NCBI RefSeq assembly: GCF_003610355.1
Contig: NZ_RAPY01000004.1
Span: 372,001 to 436,000, forward strand
Source of the DNA: Sphingobacterium detergens
GTDB lineage: Bacteria; Bacteroidota; Bacteroidia; Sphingobacteriales; Sphingobacteriaceae
DNA length: 64,000 nt
Direction: 5' to 3'
Shown: positions 34,347 to 43,465 of the stretch, in pieces
Layout of the letters: every line of letters starts with the position of its first letter
Numbering within the stretch: position 1 is the first letter of the stretch
Position numbers and translations under genes: made by a program
Notes under the pieces: generated by a model
Told to the model about the DNA's origin: nothing
The model's input: the letters and a program-made list of their open reading frames with translations, nothing else
Databases searched by the model: none

Positions 34347-36686
34347 ATGAAATTGAGCAGCATGAAACATTTCATTGTTTTTATAATAAGTCTATTGGCA
34401 TTGCATCTGTATGCTATCGGACAAGATTCGGTTCAGGTAAGAAGAGGTGTCAGTACCGATAGATCACAGCCGCATACTGGTTTAAATAGAAGATCTGGTT
34501 CCGATTCGACAAGAGTAGGGAATGATTCGCTGCGAAATGACCTGCGGAAGGTAAATTTGACATTTTTGTCCAATATCCGTACAGCCTCTATGGCTGAGTT
34601 TGTCGCTCAGTTAAATGAAAAATCTAATTCTTATGCCACTACAAGTGCCAATTCCGCAAAAGATTCTGTCACAACAATAAAAAATTCGATTTCCGAAGAA
34701 ATCAGACAACTTAAATCCATCAAAGGGAGTATTGCAAATTATTCCAACAGTTTAAGTAGCACAAAAGACCAAATCCGTAATATCGTCAATCATTATGATA
34801 TCAATGCCAATAATCATTCACGGGCACATCAATACCTGAATAGCGCAGAACTTAAGTTATCATCAAAGATGGATTCGCTGGAAATGATCAATCGCACGAT
34901 AGATGAGCTTATCCTAAAGAACCAGCGGCACCTCAATAGATTGGATCTGATTACTGAAACAAAAACTGCTGAGAAGAAGTCTACTACCGCTCCCGGTAAA
35001 AGTTCCATTTGGAAGGCCAATACGACAAGTATCTCGAAAGATGTTATTTTGGACAATATTCGCAGCAATTATAGTAACAATAAATCCATTGATAAATATG
35101 TCAATCGTACAGATTGGGCGAGCCGGATTCTGTTGATTGTGCTGGGATTGGCTTATTCGTATTGGATTGTGCGGGTTGCCTATGTGCTGAAACAAAATGA
35201 TCCATCCAATAAGATAGCCATTGATGCGATTGTTGGGAAAACAATTATTTTTCTGCTAACCTTATTGCCCTTTGTCAATTTCTTTACGCCAACGTTCATC
35301 TTACAGGCGTCTCAGCTGGTGATCATGTTGATTTTTATGTATTTGCTAAGACATAAAATGACTGGACAGCAGCGTAAGATTGCGCTGATTCTGATCATCT
35401 TTTACCTATTGGATGTCTTTGTGAATATGATTGTGAGTGATGATCTGTTTTTGCGTATTGTGTGTATTGGTTTTAATCTAATCGCATTGGGATTGGTAAG
35501 CTATACGAAACGACGTATAAAGAATTCAGAAAGTCCGGGCTATATCAGTAATTTTATCTATGTGGTATTTGCGATCTTAAATATCACGGCAATCACGTTG
35601 AATGTCATTGGGCATGTGGAGCATTCACGCAGTTTCAGTATAGCCTGTGCGGTAGGTTTGGTGCAGTCATTTACCCTACAATATTTTGCGGACATGATCA
35701 AATTGGATGTCCGTAACCAATTCAAAAAAGACCGTTTGGTGGCGGGATTTTGGATGCGCTTTAATGAACAGCGCACGCTGACGATTATAACAGAGATCCT
35801 TCGGATTGTATGTGTCCTGTTGGCAATTATTGTTTTGGCCAATAATCTTCAGTTTATCGAAACCTTATTGACGCTTAGTGAAACATTCTTTGGAAAGGTG
35901 CGTAGTATCGGCAGCATATCGTTCACTTTGGGGAACCTTGTTGTTGCGGTTTTGCTCTTGCTGGTTGCCAATTGGTTTCAAAAGAATATCAGCCTCATCG
36001 TACTCGGTGGTGAAGATGGTCAGTTAAATCAGGCCTATAATCAAAAAATGACGCTGTTTCCGTTATTTCGTTTGGCAATTATTCTGATTGGTTTTTTTAT
36101 CGCTATTTCCGCTTTGGGGATGAGCTTGGATAAACTTACCGTCGTTATCGGAGCGCTGAGTGTGGGGATAGGTTTGGGGATGCAAAATATCATCAACAAC
36201 TTTGTATCTGGGATTATTCTCGTTTTTGATAAGCCTTTCCGCGTGGGAGACCAGATCGAACTCGCTGATAAAAAGGGGCGTGTCAAGGAGATCGGTATTC
36301 GTGCAAGTGTACTGAAAACTGCCGATGGTGCTGATGTAATTATTCCAAACGGTGATTTGCTGTCGGGTAGATTAGTCAATTGGACATTATCTCAAGAGTA
36401 CAGTAGGATAAGTTTTGTCCTACATATCGATCGGAAAACGGATCTTGACGAAGCCAAACAATGGATCAAAGATGCTATAGCGGCGAGCCCACATTTCGTC
36501 AAGGAAAGAGATAGTGGAATCAGCGTGCAAGACATTAGCGAAGAAATGATTTATTTAAGTGTTTTCTGCTGGGTAAATTTCGCGGCGAATGCTTCATCTC
36601 TGAAAAATGATGTGTTAGTTGTCCTCTATAAACAGTTTGAGGAAAAAGGACTGAAATTCTATAGTGTATTACCTCCTAAATCTTGA
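34347..36686 (+). CDS. MscS-family mechanosensitive channel, long form
   Basis: A 779-residue channel. Residues 1-25 are a signal peptide. A periplasmic Ser/Asn-rich coiled-coil region follows to about 240. About eight to eleven membrane helices lie between 255 and 630. The MscS core is near the end: LTVVIGALSVGIGLGMQNIINN is the pore helix region and the beta domain is FDKPFRVGDQIELADKKGRV. This layout fits MscK/YbdG-like long channels. It is a single gene. Confidence 0.87.
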   Translation: MKLSSMKHFIVFIISLLALHLYAIGQDSVQVRRGVSTDRSQPHTGLNRRSGSDSTRVGNDSLRNDLRKVNLTFLSNIRTASMAEFVAQLNEKSNSYATTSANSAKDSVTTIKNSISEEIRQLKSIKGSIANYSNSLSSTKDQIRNIVNHYDINANNHSRAHQYLNSAELKLSSKMDSLEMINRTIDELILKNQRHLNRLDLITETKTAEKKSTTAPGKSSIWKANTTSISKDVILDNIRSNYSNNKSIDKYVNRTDWASRILLIVLGLAYSYWIVRVAYVLKQNDPSNKIAIDAIVGKTIIFLLTLLPFVNFFTPTFILQASQLVIMLIFMYLLRHKMTGQQRKIALILIIFYLLDVFVNMIVSDDLFLRIVCIGFNLIALGLVSYTKRRIKNSESPGYISNFIYVVFAILNITAITLNVIGHVEHSRSFSIACAVGLVQSFTLQYFADMIKLDVRNQFKKDRLVAGFWMRFNEQRTLTIITEILRIVCVLLAIIVLANNLQFIETLLTLSETFFGKVRSIGSISFTLGNLVVAVLLLLVANWFQKNISLIVLGGEDGQLNQAYNQKMTLFPLFRLAIILIGFFIAISALGMSLDKLTVVIGALSVGIGLGMQNIINNFVSGIILVFDKPFRVGDQIELADKKGRVKEIGIRASVLKTADGADVIIPNGDLLSGRLVNWTLSQEYSRISFVLHIDRKTDLDEAKQWIKDAIAASPHFVKERDSGISVQDISEEMIYLSVFCWVNFAANASSLKNDVLVVLYKQFEEKGLKFYSVLPPKS

Positions 36687-36736
36687 TGGGCAACCAGTGT
36701 CTTTTGTATGTTGCATGCTTGGGGTGGATCATAGGA

Positions 36737-37567
36737 TTACTTTGTCTGTTGTTGGCGATAAGCTTTGGGGCTGTACCCCTTTGTGCGCTTGTAGAAATGG
36801 GATAAGTGGCTCTCGTCGACAAAGCCCAGTTCTTCGGCAATCTGTTTGAGTGTATATGCAGTGGACTTAAGCCGATGTTCTATTAATTCGATTCGGTACA
36901 TATTGATGTATTCTCTCAGGCTACTCCCAAAGTTTTTCTTGAAATAAATGCCAAAATAAGTCGGGGAGAGGTTAAATTTCTGGGCAATTGTTTTTAGCTG
37001 AAGATACTCTGGGGTAAAGATATGCTGATGGATATAAGCCGAAATGGAGCTGTCGATGTGTAGTGTATGTGCCTGTGGCAAGCGCTGTATTTCGGATATT
37101 TCCTTATAGCGACCAAAGATAGCAACCAGTTGATCAAACAGCCATTGTGATCTCTGGTTGATAGCGGTAATACAGTATAGCCGGACCGCTTCCATAAGAT
37201 GGGAATAAATCAAACGATCGTGATCGGTCATGTGCAATTTACTTTCTCGCAATCCTCGGTCGTTCATTAACTCCATAATCCAGGCGTAGAGTTTTTGATG
37301 ACGCCGATTTTGCATAAAATAGCTATCCGTAAAAAGAATGAATAGGAAATGTGTTTTTTCGTGAATATTGAAGTAATGTTTATCTGCAGGGCTAACAAGA
37401 AAAATATCACCACGTTCATAATCCAATTCAAATTTATTGATGATATGTTTCCCCTGTCCGCTGCGTATATAAACAAGTTCATAATAATTTTGTTCATGCA
37501 TAGGTAGATGGAAAGTGTCTTCCACAAACTCACTGATCAGTAATGGCTCGAATTGTTTCTTTCGCAT
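36737..37567 (-). CDS. AraC-family transcription regulator
   Basis: A 276-residue regulator with an N-terminal cupin-like sensor (about 20-100) and a C-terminal pair of helix-turn-helix motifs (about 178-270). YLQLKTIAQKFNLSPTYFGI is the first and TLKQIAEELGFVDESHLSHF the second. It is divergent from the AEC transporter, 108 bases apart. Repeats with ATGTA/TACAT occur in that gap (37589-37621) and could be its site. The ligand is unknown. Confidence 0.88.
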   Translation of the reverse strand: MRKKQFEPLLISEFVEDTFHLPMHEQNYYELVYIRSGQGKHIINKFELDYERGDIFLVSPADKHYFNIHEKTHFLFILFTDSYFMQNRRHQKLYAWIMELMNDRGLRESKLHMTDHDRLIYSHLMEAVRLYCITAINQRSQWLFDQLVAIFGRYKEISEIQRLPQAHTLHIDSSISAYIHQHIFTPEYLQLKTIAQKFNLSPTYFGIYFKKNFGSSLREYINMYRIELIEHRLKSTAYTLKQIAEELGFVDESHLSHFYKRTKGYSPKAYRQQQTK

Positions 37568-37675
37568 GATCTTTTTTGTATATCGTATTAAATGTACATA
37601 AAAATAATGTATTTATACATGTTTTTACTAAGTATACTATTGCACTTTTGTGTCGTATAAAATTGTAGGAAAAAC

Positions 37676-38590
37676 ATGGTTAATTTTATAATGATTGCGT
37701 TTTGTATTGCTGCTGGTATGCTGTTGCGAAGGACAAATTTAATCCACAGTGAGGCGCATAAAGGAATCAATACCTGGATACTTTATTTTGCTCTCCCGGC
37801 GGTTTCGTTTAAATATATTCCAAAGATCGTATGGTCATCACAGTTGTTGTTTCCGATCTTTTCAGCAGTTTTGGTCTGGGCGGGAAGCTGGTTATTTATG
37901 GAATGGTATTGTAGGCGAAAATTCTATAAGCAGCGTTCCAGGAGCAGCCTGGAATTGGCGGCAGGCTATAGCAATACATCCTTCATCGGATTTCCATTGA
38001 TTATGGCTTATTTTGGCGAAGCGCAATTACCGATTGCTATAATTTGTGACCAGACGACATTTATACTATTAGCTACTGCTGGTATCATCAATGCGCTGAA
38101 AGCGAATCTTCAGGAAGGGCAATCCATTGAGGCCAAATTTATGATCAGGAAGCTGATTACTTTTCCACCATTGATCGGTTGTCTTCTTGCATTGACCTTA
38201 TCTCAGTTTATTGATTTTAGTGTTGCCGAACCTTTTTTTGATAAACTCGTGGCGACAGTAGGACCATTGGCGCTATTTTCTATCGGTTTACAGTTGAAGT
38301 TCGAGGGCTGGCGCCAACAGTTCGCACAAATTAGTACAGCCATGATCTATAAATTAATTTTGGCTCCCGCATTGGTTTTGCTATTTGCATTGTTACTTGG
38401 AGTAAAAGGACCTGTGGCGCGAATCAGTATTTTCGAAGCTGCCATGCCTACCTTAGTCACCTCAGGGATCATCGCTGAACAATATCATCTCAATGCAAAA
38501 TTGGTGAATCTTGTTATCGGTTTTAGTATTGTAATCGGGCTAATGACAACGGCCTTATGGGATCTTGTAATCCGCTTTGCGATAGCCTAA
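37676..38590 (+). CDS. AEC-family permease (auxin efflux carrier type)
   Basis: A 304-residue membrane protein with about ten helices in two halves, as in AEC carriers that move malonate, malate or other small acids. The N-terminal half includes GYSNTSFIGFPLIMAYFG with the characteristic Asn and Pro, and the C-terminal half FEAAMPTLVTSGIIAEQY. It faces the divergent AraC regulator, which may control it. The substrate is not visible. Confidence 0.85.
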   Translation: MVNFIMIAFCIAAGMLLRRTNLIHSEAHKGINTWILYFALPAVSFKYIPKIVWSSQLLFPIFSAVLVWAGSWLFMEWYCRRKFYKQRSRSSLELAAGYSNTSFIGFPLIMAYFGEAQLPIAIICDQTTFILLATAGIINALKANLQEGQSIEAKFMIRKLITFPPLIGCLLALTLSQFIDFSVAEPFFDKLVATVGPLALFSIGLQLKFEGWRQQFAQISTAMIYKLILAPALVLLFALLLGVKGPVARISIFEAAMPTLVTSGIIAEQYHLNAKLVNLVIGFSIVIGLMTTALWDLVIRFAIA

Positions 38591-38725
38591 TGTTTAGCTT
38601 AATTTTTGGGAGAACTTCGATTTCGTGTGGGGACAATGCGCTGTGTATTAAAATAATACTGAGCTACAACTTTTTTGTTATTCAGTTGTTATAGCAGTAT
38701 AACCATCTATAAAAGGAGGTATGTT

Positions 38726-39172
38726 ATGAACCTGATACATAGAATTGAGCATTGGGGAAATGTCCATCATCCACAATGGATTGATTACCTAAGAATTGCC
38801 TTGGGTATTATGATTTTCGCCAAAGGCGTAACTTTTGTAAACGATAGGCAAGTGGTTGAGCACATGATTGAACAAAGTAGCTTTCATCTTTCGATTTGGG
38901 GCGCTGTTCACTATGTGGTATTTACACACTTGGTTGGCGGGTTATTCCTTATTTTGGGTTTTCAAACCCGTTTAGCTTCTTTATTGTTGTTGCCAGTCTT
39001 GGTGGGAGCTGTCTTTTTTGTTAATATCACCAATGGCTTTAGTTATGTGAATTCCGAATTGTGGCTTTCTATAGTCGTATTCTTTTTGTTGATCTTTTTT
39101 ATGGTCATGGGATCTGGAAAATATTCCCTTGACAATATGATGAACAAACCAGGATATAAAAGGGATATCTAA
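38726..39172 (+). CDS. DoxX-family membrane protein
   Basis: A 148-residue four-helix membrane protein of the DoxX/DoxD group (YLRIALGIMIFAKGVTF, HLVGGLFLILGFQTRLASLLL). The start ATG 38726 follows AAAGGAGG (38712-38719) at an ideal six-base spacing; an in-frame ATG at 38675 lacks such a site. Between them ATG-TTA-TGA (38721-38729) makes a two-codon ORF that overlaps the start codon. Function is unknown; relatives are linked to respiration and redox balance. Confidence 0.83.
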   Translation: MNLIHRIEHWGNVHHPQWIDYLRIALGIMIFAKGVTFVNDRQVVEHMIEQSSFHLSIWGAVHYVVFTHLVGGLFLILGFQTRLASLLLLPVLVGAVFFVNITNGFSYVNSELWLSIVVFFLLIFFMVMGSGKYSLDNMMNKPGYKRDI

Positions 39173-39177
39173 AAAAG

Positions 39178-39207
39178 AAGCTCCTTCATAGATGAAGGAG
39201 CTTTTAT
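39178..39207. terminator. Bidirectional terminator between doxX and purL
   Basis: AAGCTCCTTCAT (39178-39189) pairs with ATGAAGGAGCTT (39192-39203) with A and T tracts on both sides. It serves two convergent genes. Confidence 0.85.
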
Positions 39208-39217
39208 GTAGTACTTA

Positions 39218-42200
39218 TTACTTGCTTTGATTGTCAATCCAATTGCGCGCATTGACGAAAGCCTCTAACCAAGGAGAAACTTCATCCTGACGTCCTTTTG
39301 GATAGTTTGCCCAATGCCATTGGAAAATTGAGCGCTCGATATGCGGCATTGTGGCCAAATGGCGACCAGTTTTATCGCAGATCATCGCTGTATTGTAATC
39401 CGAGCCATTTGGATTGTGTGGATATTGCTCATAACCGTATTTCGCAACAATATTGTATTGTTCCTCTGCATACGGTAGATTGAATTTTCCTTCACCATGT
39501 GAAATCCAAACACCCAATGTACTTCCTGCTAATGTAGAAAGCATAACGGAGTTATTTTCCTGAACTTTCACGGAAATGAAATTTGACTCGTGTTTGCCCG
39601 AAGTGTTGTGCAACATTTTACCATGAACCTCGTGCTCTGGATTGATCATTTCCAATTCCATAAACAACTGGCATCCATTACAGATACCAACCGAAAGCGT
39701 GTCTGGGCGTGCAAAGAAATCGGTCAATGCCTTTTTCGCTTTCTCATTGTAGAGGAATGCTCCGGCCCATCCTTTTGCCGAACCCAGTACATCCGAGTTG
39801 GAGAATCCACCAACAGCACCGATAAATTGAATGTCTTCCAAAGTCTCACGGCCTGAAATCAAGTCAGTCATATGAACATCCTTCACATCAAAACCTGCTA
39901 AGAACATCGCATTTGCCATCTCGCGTTCCGAGTTGGAGCCCTTTTCCCGAAGAATTGCCGCTTTTGGACGTGCTTTACTTCCGTCGATCACCGGTTTTTT
40001 GCCGTTGAACTGACTTGGGAAGGTAAATGTTAAAGGTTGATTTTTATAGTTATCGAAACGTTGTTGTGCAGTTCCGTTTTTCGATTGTTTCGAATCCAAT
40101 AGGAATGAAGTGGTCGACCAAACATCACGTGTTGCCGCAACATCAAAGCTGAAGTTCTCTTCTCCGTTTTTGATGGTAACGGCGTTTCCTGCTACTGCCT
40201 GGCCAATTTTTATGGCATTTACGCCAGCTTCTTTAACAGCTTGCTCGAAAACAGTATCATTTTTAGCTTGAAGTACAAGTCCAATATTTTCACTGAACAA
40301 TACTTTTACAGCATCAGACTCATTTAATCCCGAAAGGTCATAATTTGCAGCCAAATTCACATCTGCAAATGTCATTTCCAAAAGGGTCATGATCAAACCA
40401 CCGGATCCGATATCATGACCGGCTTCGATTTGGTTATCGTTGATTAATTGCTGAACGGTATTGAATGCTGTTTTGAAATAGTTTGCATCTTGGATTGTGG
40501 GAACTTCTGCACCTAATTTATTGACAATCTGAGCGAAAGACGAACCACCTAATTTGAAGTTGTCTTTTGATAGATTGATGTAGTAAATGGATCCTGCATT
40601 TTTGTTTAAGACAGGTTCAACTACTTTAGTAATATCCGTACAATTTCCAGCTGCTGAAATAATCAATGTGCCGGGAGCAATTACATTTTCGCCATTTGGA
40701 TATTTTTGCTTCATCGACAGGGAGTCTTTTCCTGTAGGGATATTGATTCCTAGTGCGATTGCAAAATCCGAACAAGCTTTGACAGCCTGATAAAGTCGAG
40801 CATCTTCACCTTCGTTATTTGCTGCCCACATCCAGTTGGCTGACAATGAGATGCCTGCAAGACCATTTATAATCGGTGCAAATACGATATTTGATAATGA
40901 TTCTGCGATAGCAGTTTTACTAGCCGCTGCCGGATCAATTAATGCTGCGACAGGGGAGTGCCCTATCGTTGTTGCGATACCCTCTTTTCCTTTGTAGTCA
41001 AGAGCCATGACACCAACGTTATTTAAAGGTAACTGTAATGGACCTGCACATTGTTGTTTGGCAACACGGCCACCCACACAACGGTCCACTTTATTGGTCA
41101 ACCAATCTTTGGAAGCCACAGCCTCCAATTGTAGTACCTGATTTAAATAGCTCGGGATATCCGCAGAATCATAGGTAAGATCTGCATAATTACGAGCAAC
41201 TATTTTATCACGCATAAAGGTCTTTGGTGATGAACCAAAGAAATCCTCTAAGGCATAATCCATTGGTTTGGCACCATTGCTTTTTGATGCAAATGTGAAG
41301 CGGTGATCTCCGGTGACATCACCTACGGTGTACATTGGTGCACGTTCACGATCAGCAACACGCTTTAGGATTGCAATATCATCTTCAGCAATCACCAAGC
41401 CCATTCTTTCCTGAGACTCATTGCCGATGATTTCTTTTGCTGAAAGCGTAGGGTCACCTACCGGAAGCGCATCAAGATCAATTAAACCACCTGTTTCCTC
41501 CACCAATTCGGATAGACAGTTGAGGTGTCCACCAGCGCCATGGTCATGGATAGAAACAATTGGGTTATGATCTGCTTCAACTAAGCTTCGTACAGCATTG
41601 GCCGCACGTTTTTGCATTTCCGGATTTGAGCGTTGAATGGCATTCAATTCAATGCCTGACCCGAAAGCACCTGTATCAGCAGAGGATACTGCTGCACCGC
41701 CCATACCGATACGGTAATTTTCACCTCCTAAGATGACGATTTTATCACCTATTTTTGGGGTATGTTTTTTGGCTTGATCCAATTTTCCATAACCGACACC
41801 ACCAGCTTGCATGATGACTTTGTCATAACCAAGCTTACGGCCTTCTTCTTCATGTTCAAAGGTCAGTACAGATCCCGTAATCAAGGGTTGTCCGAATTTA
41901 TTACCGAAGTCAGAAGCTCCATTGGAAGCTTTGATAAGGATATCCACTGGTGTTTGGTAAAGCCATTGGCGTTCTGGCATTGCTTTTTCCCAAGGACGAT
42001 CTTGCAATAGACGGGAATAGGCTGTCATATAGACCGCGGTACCCGCCAAAGGAATCGCGCCTTGACCACCGGCCATACGGTCACGAATTTCACCACCAGA
42101 TCCTGTCGCCGCTCCAGAGAAAGGCTCTACAGTTGTTGGGAAATTGTGGGTTTCGGCTTTTACGGATAAAACAGAATCGAAAGATTTCTCCTCGTAAAAG

Positions 42201-42892
42201 TCAGGCTTGTCAGCGGATTTAGGTGCAAACTGGGTGACCCGTGGGCCTTTAATAAAGGCTACGTTGTCTTTATACGCAGAAACAATCTCATTTGGATTTG
42301 TTTCGGAAGTTTTCTTGATTAATTTAAATAGGGAAGTAGGTTGTTCTTCACCATCAATGATAAATGTACCATTGAAAATCTTATGTCTACAGTGCTCAGA
42401 ATTGGCTTGTGAAAAAGCAAAGACCTCGGAGTCTGTTAAAAGACGGCCCAATTTGGTGGCAAGATTGTTTAGGTAGGCTACTTCTTCCGGATTTAATGCC
42501 AATCCTTCGGATTTGTTGTAGGCGTCAATGTCTTCAATTTCCAAAATAGGTTCTGGTGTGATGTTGACCGTATACATATCCTGCGTCAACATACTGAACT
42601 TTTGCGAAATCATTGGATCGAAATCATTGAAATCTGCTGGTACCGGTTGAAATTCTTCGATACGAACAATTCCTTCAATACCCATGTTCTGTGTGATTTC
42701 TACTGCATTGGTACTCCAAGGAGTGACCATCGCTGCGCGGGGGCCTACAAAGTAATGGTTAAGGGTTTGGTCGTCGAGTTTTTTGGCGTTGCCGAATAGC
42801 CAGTTGAGTTTAGTAATGTCTTCTTGTGATAAAGAGTTTACGCTTTGAACACCATATACGGTGTTCGATGGGTTCTCAAAGAAATGAATCAT
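39218..42892 (-). CDS. purL: Phosphoribosylformylglycinamidine synthase (large single-chain PurL)
   Basis: A 1224-residue FGAM synthase for the fourth step of purine synthesis, of the fused gamma-proteobacterial type with its own glutaminase. FSQANSEHCRHKIFNG is the N-terminal linker and ATP region, and KAETHNFPTTVEPFSGA is the FGAR/ATP segment. The C-terminal class I glutaminase has SVGICNGCQLFMEL with the catalytic cysteine and HGEGKF, and ends RSIFQWHW. It is single and leftward. A TAACTTTG box (42940-42933) is a likely promoter, with a 40-base leader. Confidence 0.94.
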   Translation of the reverse strand: MIHFFENPSNTVYGVQSVNSLSQEDITKLNWLFGNAKKLDDQTLNHYFVGPRAAMVTPWSTNAVEITQNMGIEGIVRIEEFQPVPADFNDFDPMISQKFSMLTQDMYTVNITPEPILEIEDIDAYNKSEGLALNPEEVAYLNNLATKLGRLLTDSEVFAFSQANSEHCRHKIFNGTFIIDGEEQPTSLFKLIKKTSETNPNEIVSAYKDNVAFIKGPRVTQFAPKSADKPDFYEEKSFDSVLSVKAETHNFPTTVEPFSGAATGSGGEIRDRMAGGQGAIPLAGTAVYMTAYSRLLQDRPWEKAMPERQWLYQTPVDILIKASNGASDFGNKFGQPLITGSVLTFEHEEEGRKLGYDKVIMQAGGVGYGKLDQAKKHTPKIGDKIVILGGENYRIGMGGAAVSSADTGAFGSGIELNAIQRSNPEMQKRAANAVRSLVEADHNPIVSIHDHGAGGHLNCLSELVEETGGLIDLDALPVGDPTLSAKEIIGNESQERMGLVIAEDDIAILKRVADRERAPMYTVGDVTGDHRFTFASKSNGAKPMDYALEDFFGSSPKTFMRDKIVARNYADLTYDSADIPSYLNQVLQLEAVASKDWLTNKVDRCVGGRVAKQQCAGPLQLPLNNVGVMALDYKGKEGIATTIGHSPVAALIDPAAASKTAIAESLSNIVFAPIINGLAGISLSANWMWAANNEGEDARLYQAVKACSDFAIALGINIPTGKDSLSMKQKYPNGENVIAPGTLIISAAGNCTDITKVVEPVLNKNAGSIYYINLSKDNFKLGGSSFAQIVNKLGAEVPTIQDANYFKTAFNTVQQLINDNQIEAGHDIGSGGLIMTLLEMTFADVNLAANYDLSGLNESDAVKVLFSENIGLVLQAKNDTVFEQAVKEAGVNAIKIGQAVAGNAVTIKNGEENFSFDVAATRDVWSTTSFLLDSKQSKNGTAQQRFDNYKNQPLTFTFPSQFNGKKPVIDGSKARPKAAILREKGSNSEREMANAMFLAGFDVKDVHMTDLISGRETLEDIQFIGAVGGFSNSDVLGSAKGWAGAFLYNEKAKKALTDFFARPDTLSVGICNGCQLFMELEMINPEHEVHGKMLHNTSGKHESNFISVKVQENNSVMLSTLAGSTLGVWISHGEGKFNLPYAEEQYNIVAKYGYEQYPHNPNGSDYNTAMICDKTGRHLATMPHIERSIFQWHWANYPKGRQDEVSPWLEAFVNARNWIDNQSK

Positions 42893-43150
42893 TATAAATG
42901 TTTGTTTTGAACGTTCTTCAAATTAAAGCACAAAGTTACATATTATTTTTATGGAAATGATTGAATTTTGATTAAAAAATAGTGGTTACTATTCGGTTTA
43001 AAAACAGTGAAATAAAGGTTCTAATGTAAATAAATGTAAAGTTATGTTAATTCGTGTAAATAAATGTTATCATTCTACCCGCTATTAGGATAGGTCGCTT
43101 GTAGGTGGTAGATTCGTAAACCCTATTCCCTATGAGTATAACATGATCGA

Positions 43151-43184
43151 GCCTTGGGATGTGGATCTAATGCGTATCCCAAGG
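43151..43184. repeat. Perfect 10-bp inverted repeat
   Basis: GCCTTGGGAT (43151-43160) and ATCCCAAGGC (43175-43184) form a stable stem with a 14-base loop. No T run on either strand, so its role is unclear. Confidence 0.6.
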
Positions 43185-43251
43185 CAAAGATTGAATTAGG
43201 CTGTCGATCAACCAACTTCATAGTCATCTTCTATTCGATTTTTTTCAATCT

Positions 43252-43375
43252 TTAAGAATCCTGTTTTCTCAGTGCATTATAACGAGCAAGGCGGGTAGCA
43301 ATCAGGATATGGCAGATTGCAAAGAATGCGAGGAACAGTAAGATTATAGTAGGGTGAGCGCCTGGGAAAATGCAT
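43252..43375 (-). pseudogene. Possible decayed small membrane-protein ORF
   Basis: On the minus strand a frame ending at TAA 43254-43252 reads ILLFLAFFAICHILIATRL then ARYNALRKQDS, a clear membrane helix with a basic tail. It has no start codon in its own frame. An ATG at 43375 lies one base out of frame, just before TTTTCCC, and deleting one base there would give MHFPGAHPT and join them. This suggests a 41-residue protein with a frameshift, or chance. No family is known to me. Confidence 0.22.
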
Positions 43376-43414
43376 GTATTGACAGGGATAAATTGATATA
43401 CTACGCAATTATAA

Positions 43415-43445
43415 TTGCATACAAAGTCAAATTTATCTAAGTTTG
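43415..43445 (+). promoter_or_regulatory. Promoter of pheT
   Basis: TTG (43415-43417), a 20-base spacer and TAAGTTTG (43438-43445) match the phylum consensus. This shows that the longer pheT reading, which begins at that TTG, is not the true start. Confidence 0.75.
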
Positions 43446-43465
43446 TGCATCAAATCAAATTCGAG

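Larger units (their letters stand above)
42893..43465. other. Long intergenic region between divergent purL and pheT
   Basis: A 573-base gap. It holds purL promoter sequence (near 42933-42940), a direct repeat GTAAATAAATGT (about 43026 and 43057), a perfect 10-bp hairpin at 43151-43184, a possible decayed small membrane ORF at 43252-43375, and the pheT promoter at 43415-43445. Confidence 0.5.

Noticed and set aside
43415..43465. Longer pheT start at TTG 43415.
   Set aside because: That TTG is the -33 box of the pheT promoter and the family N-terminus begins at ATG 43466.
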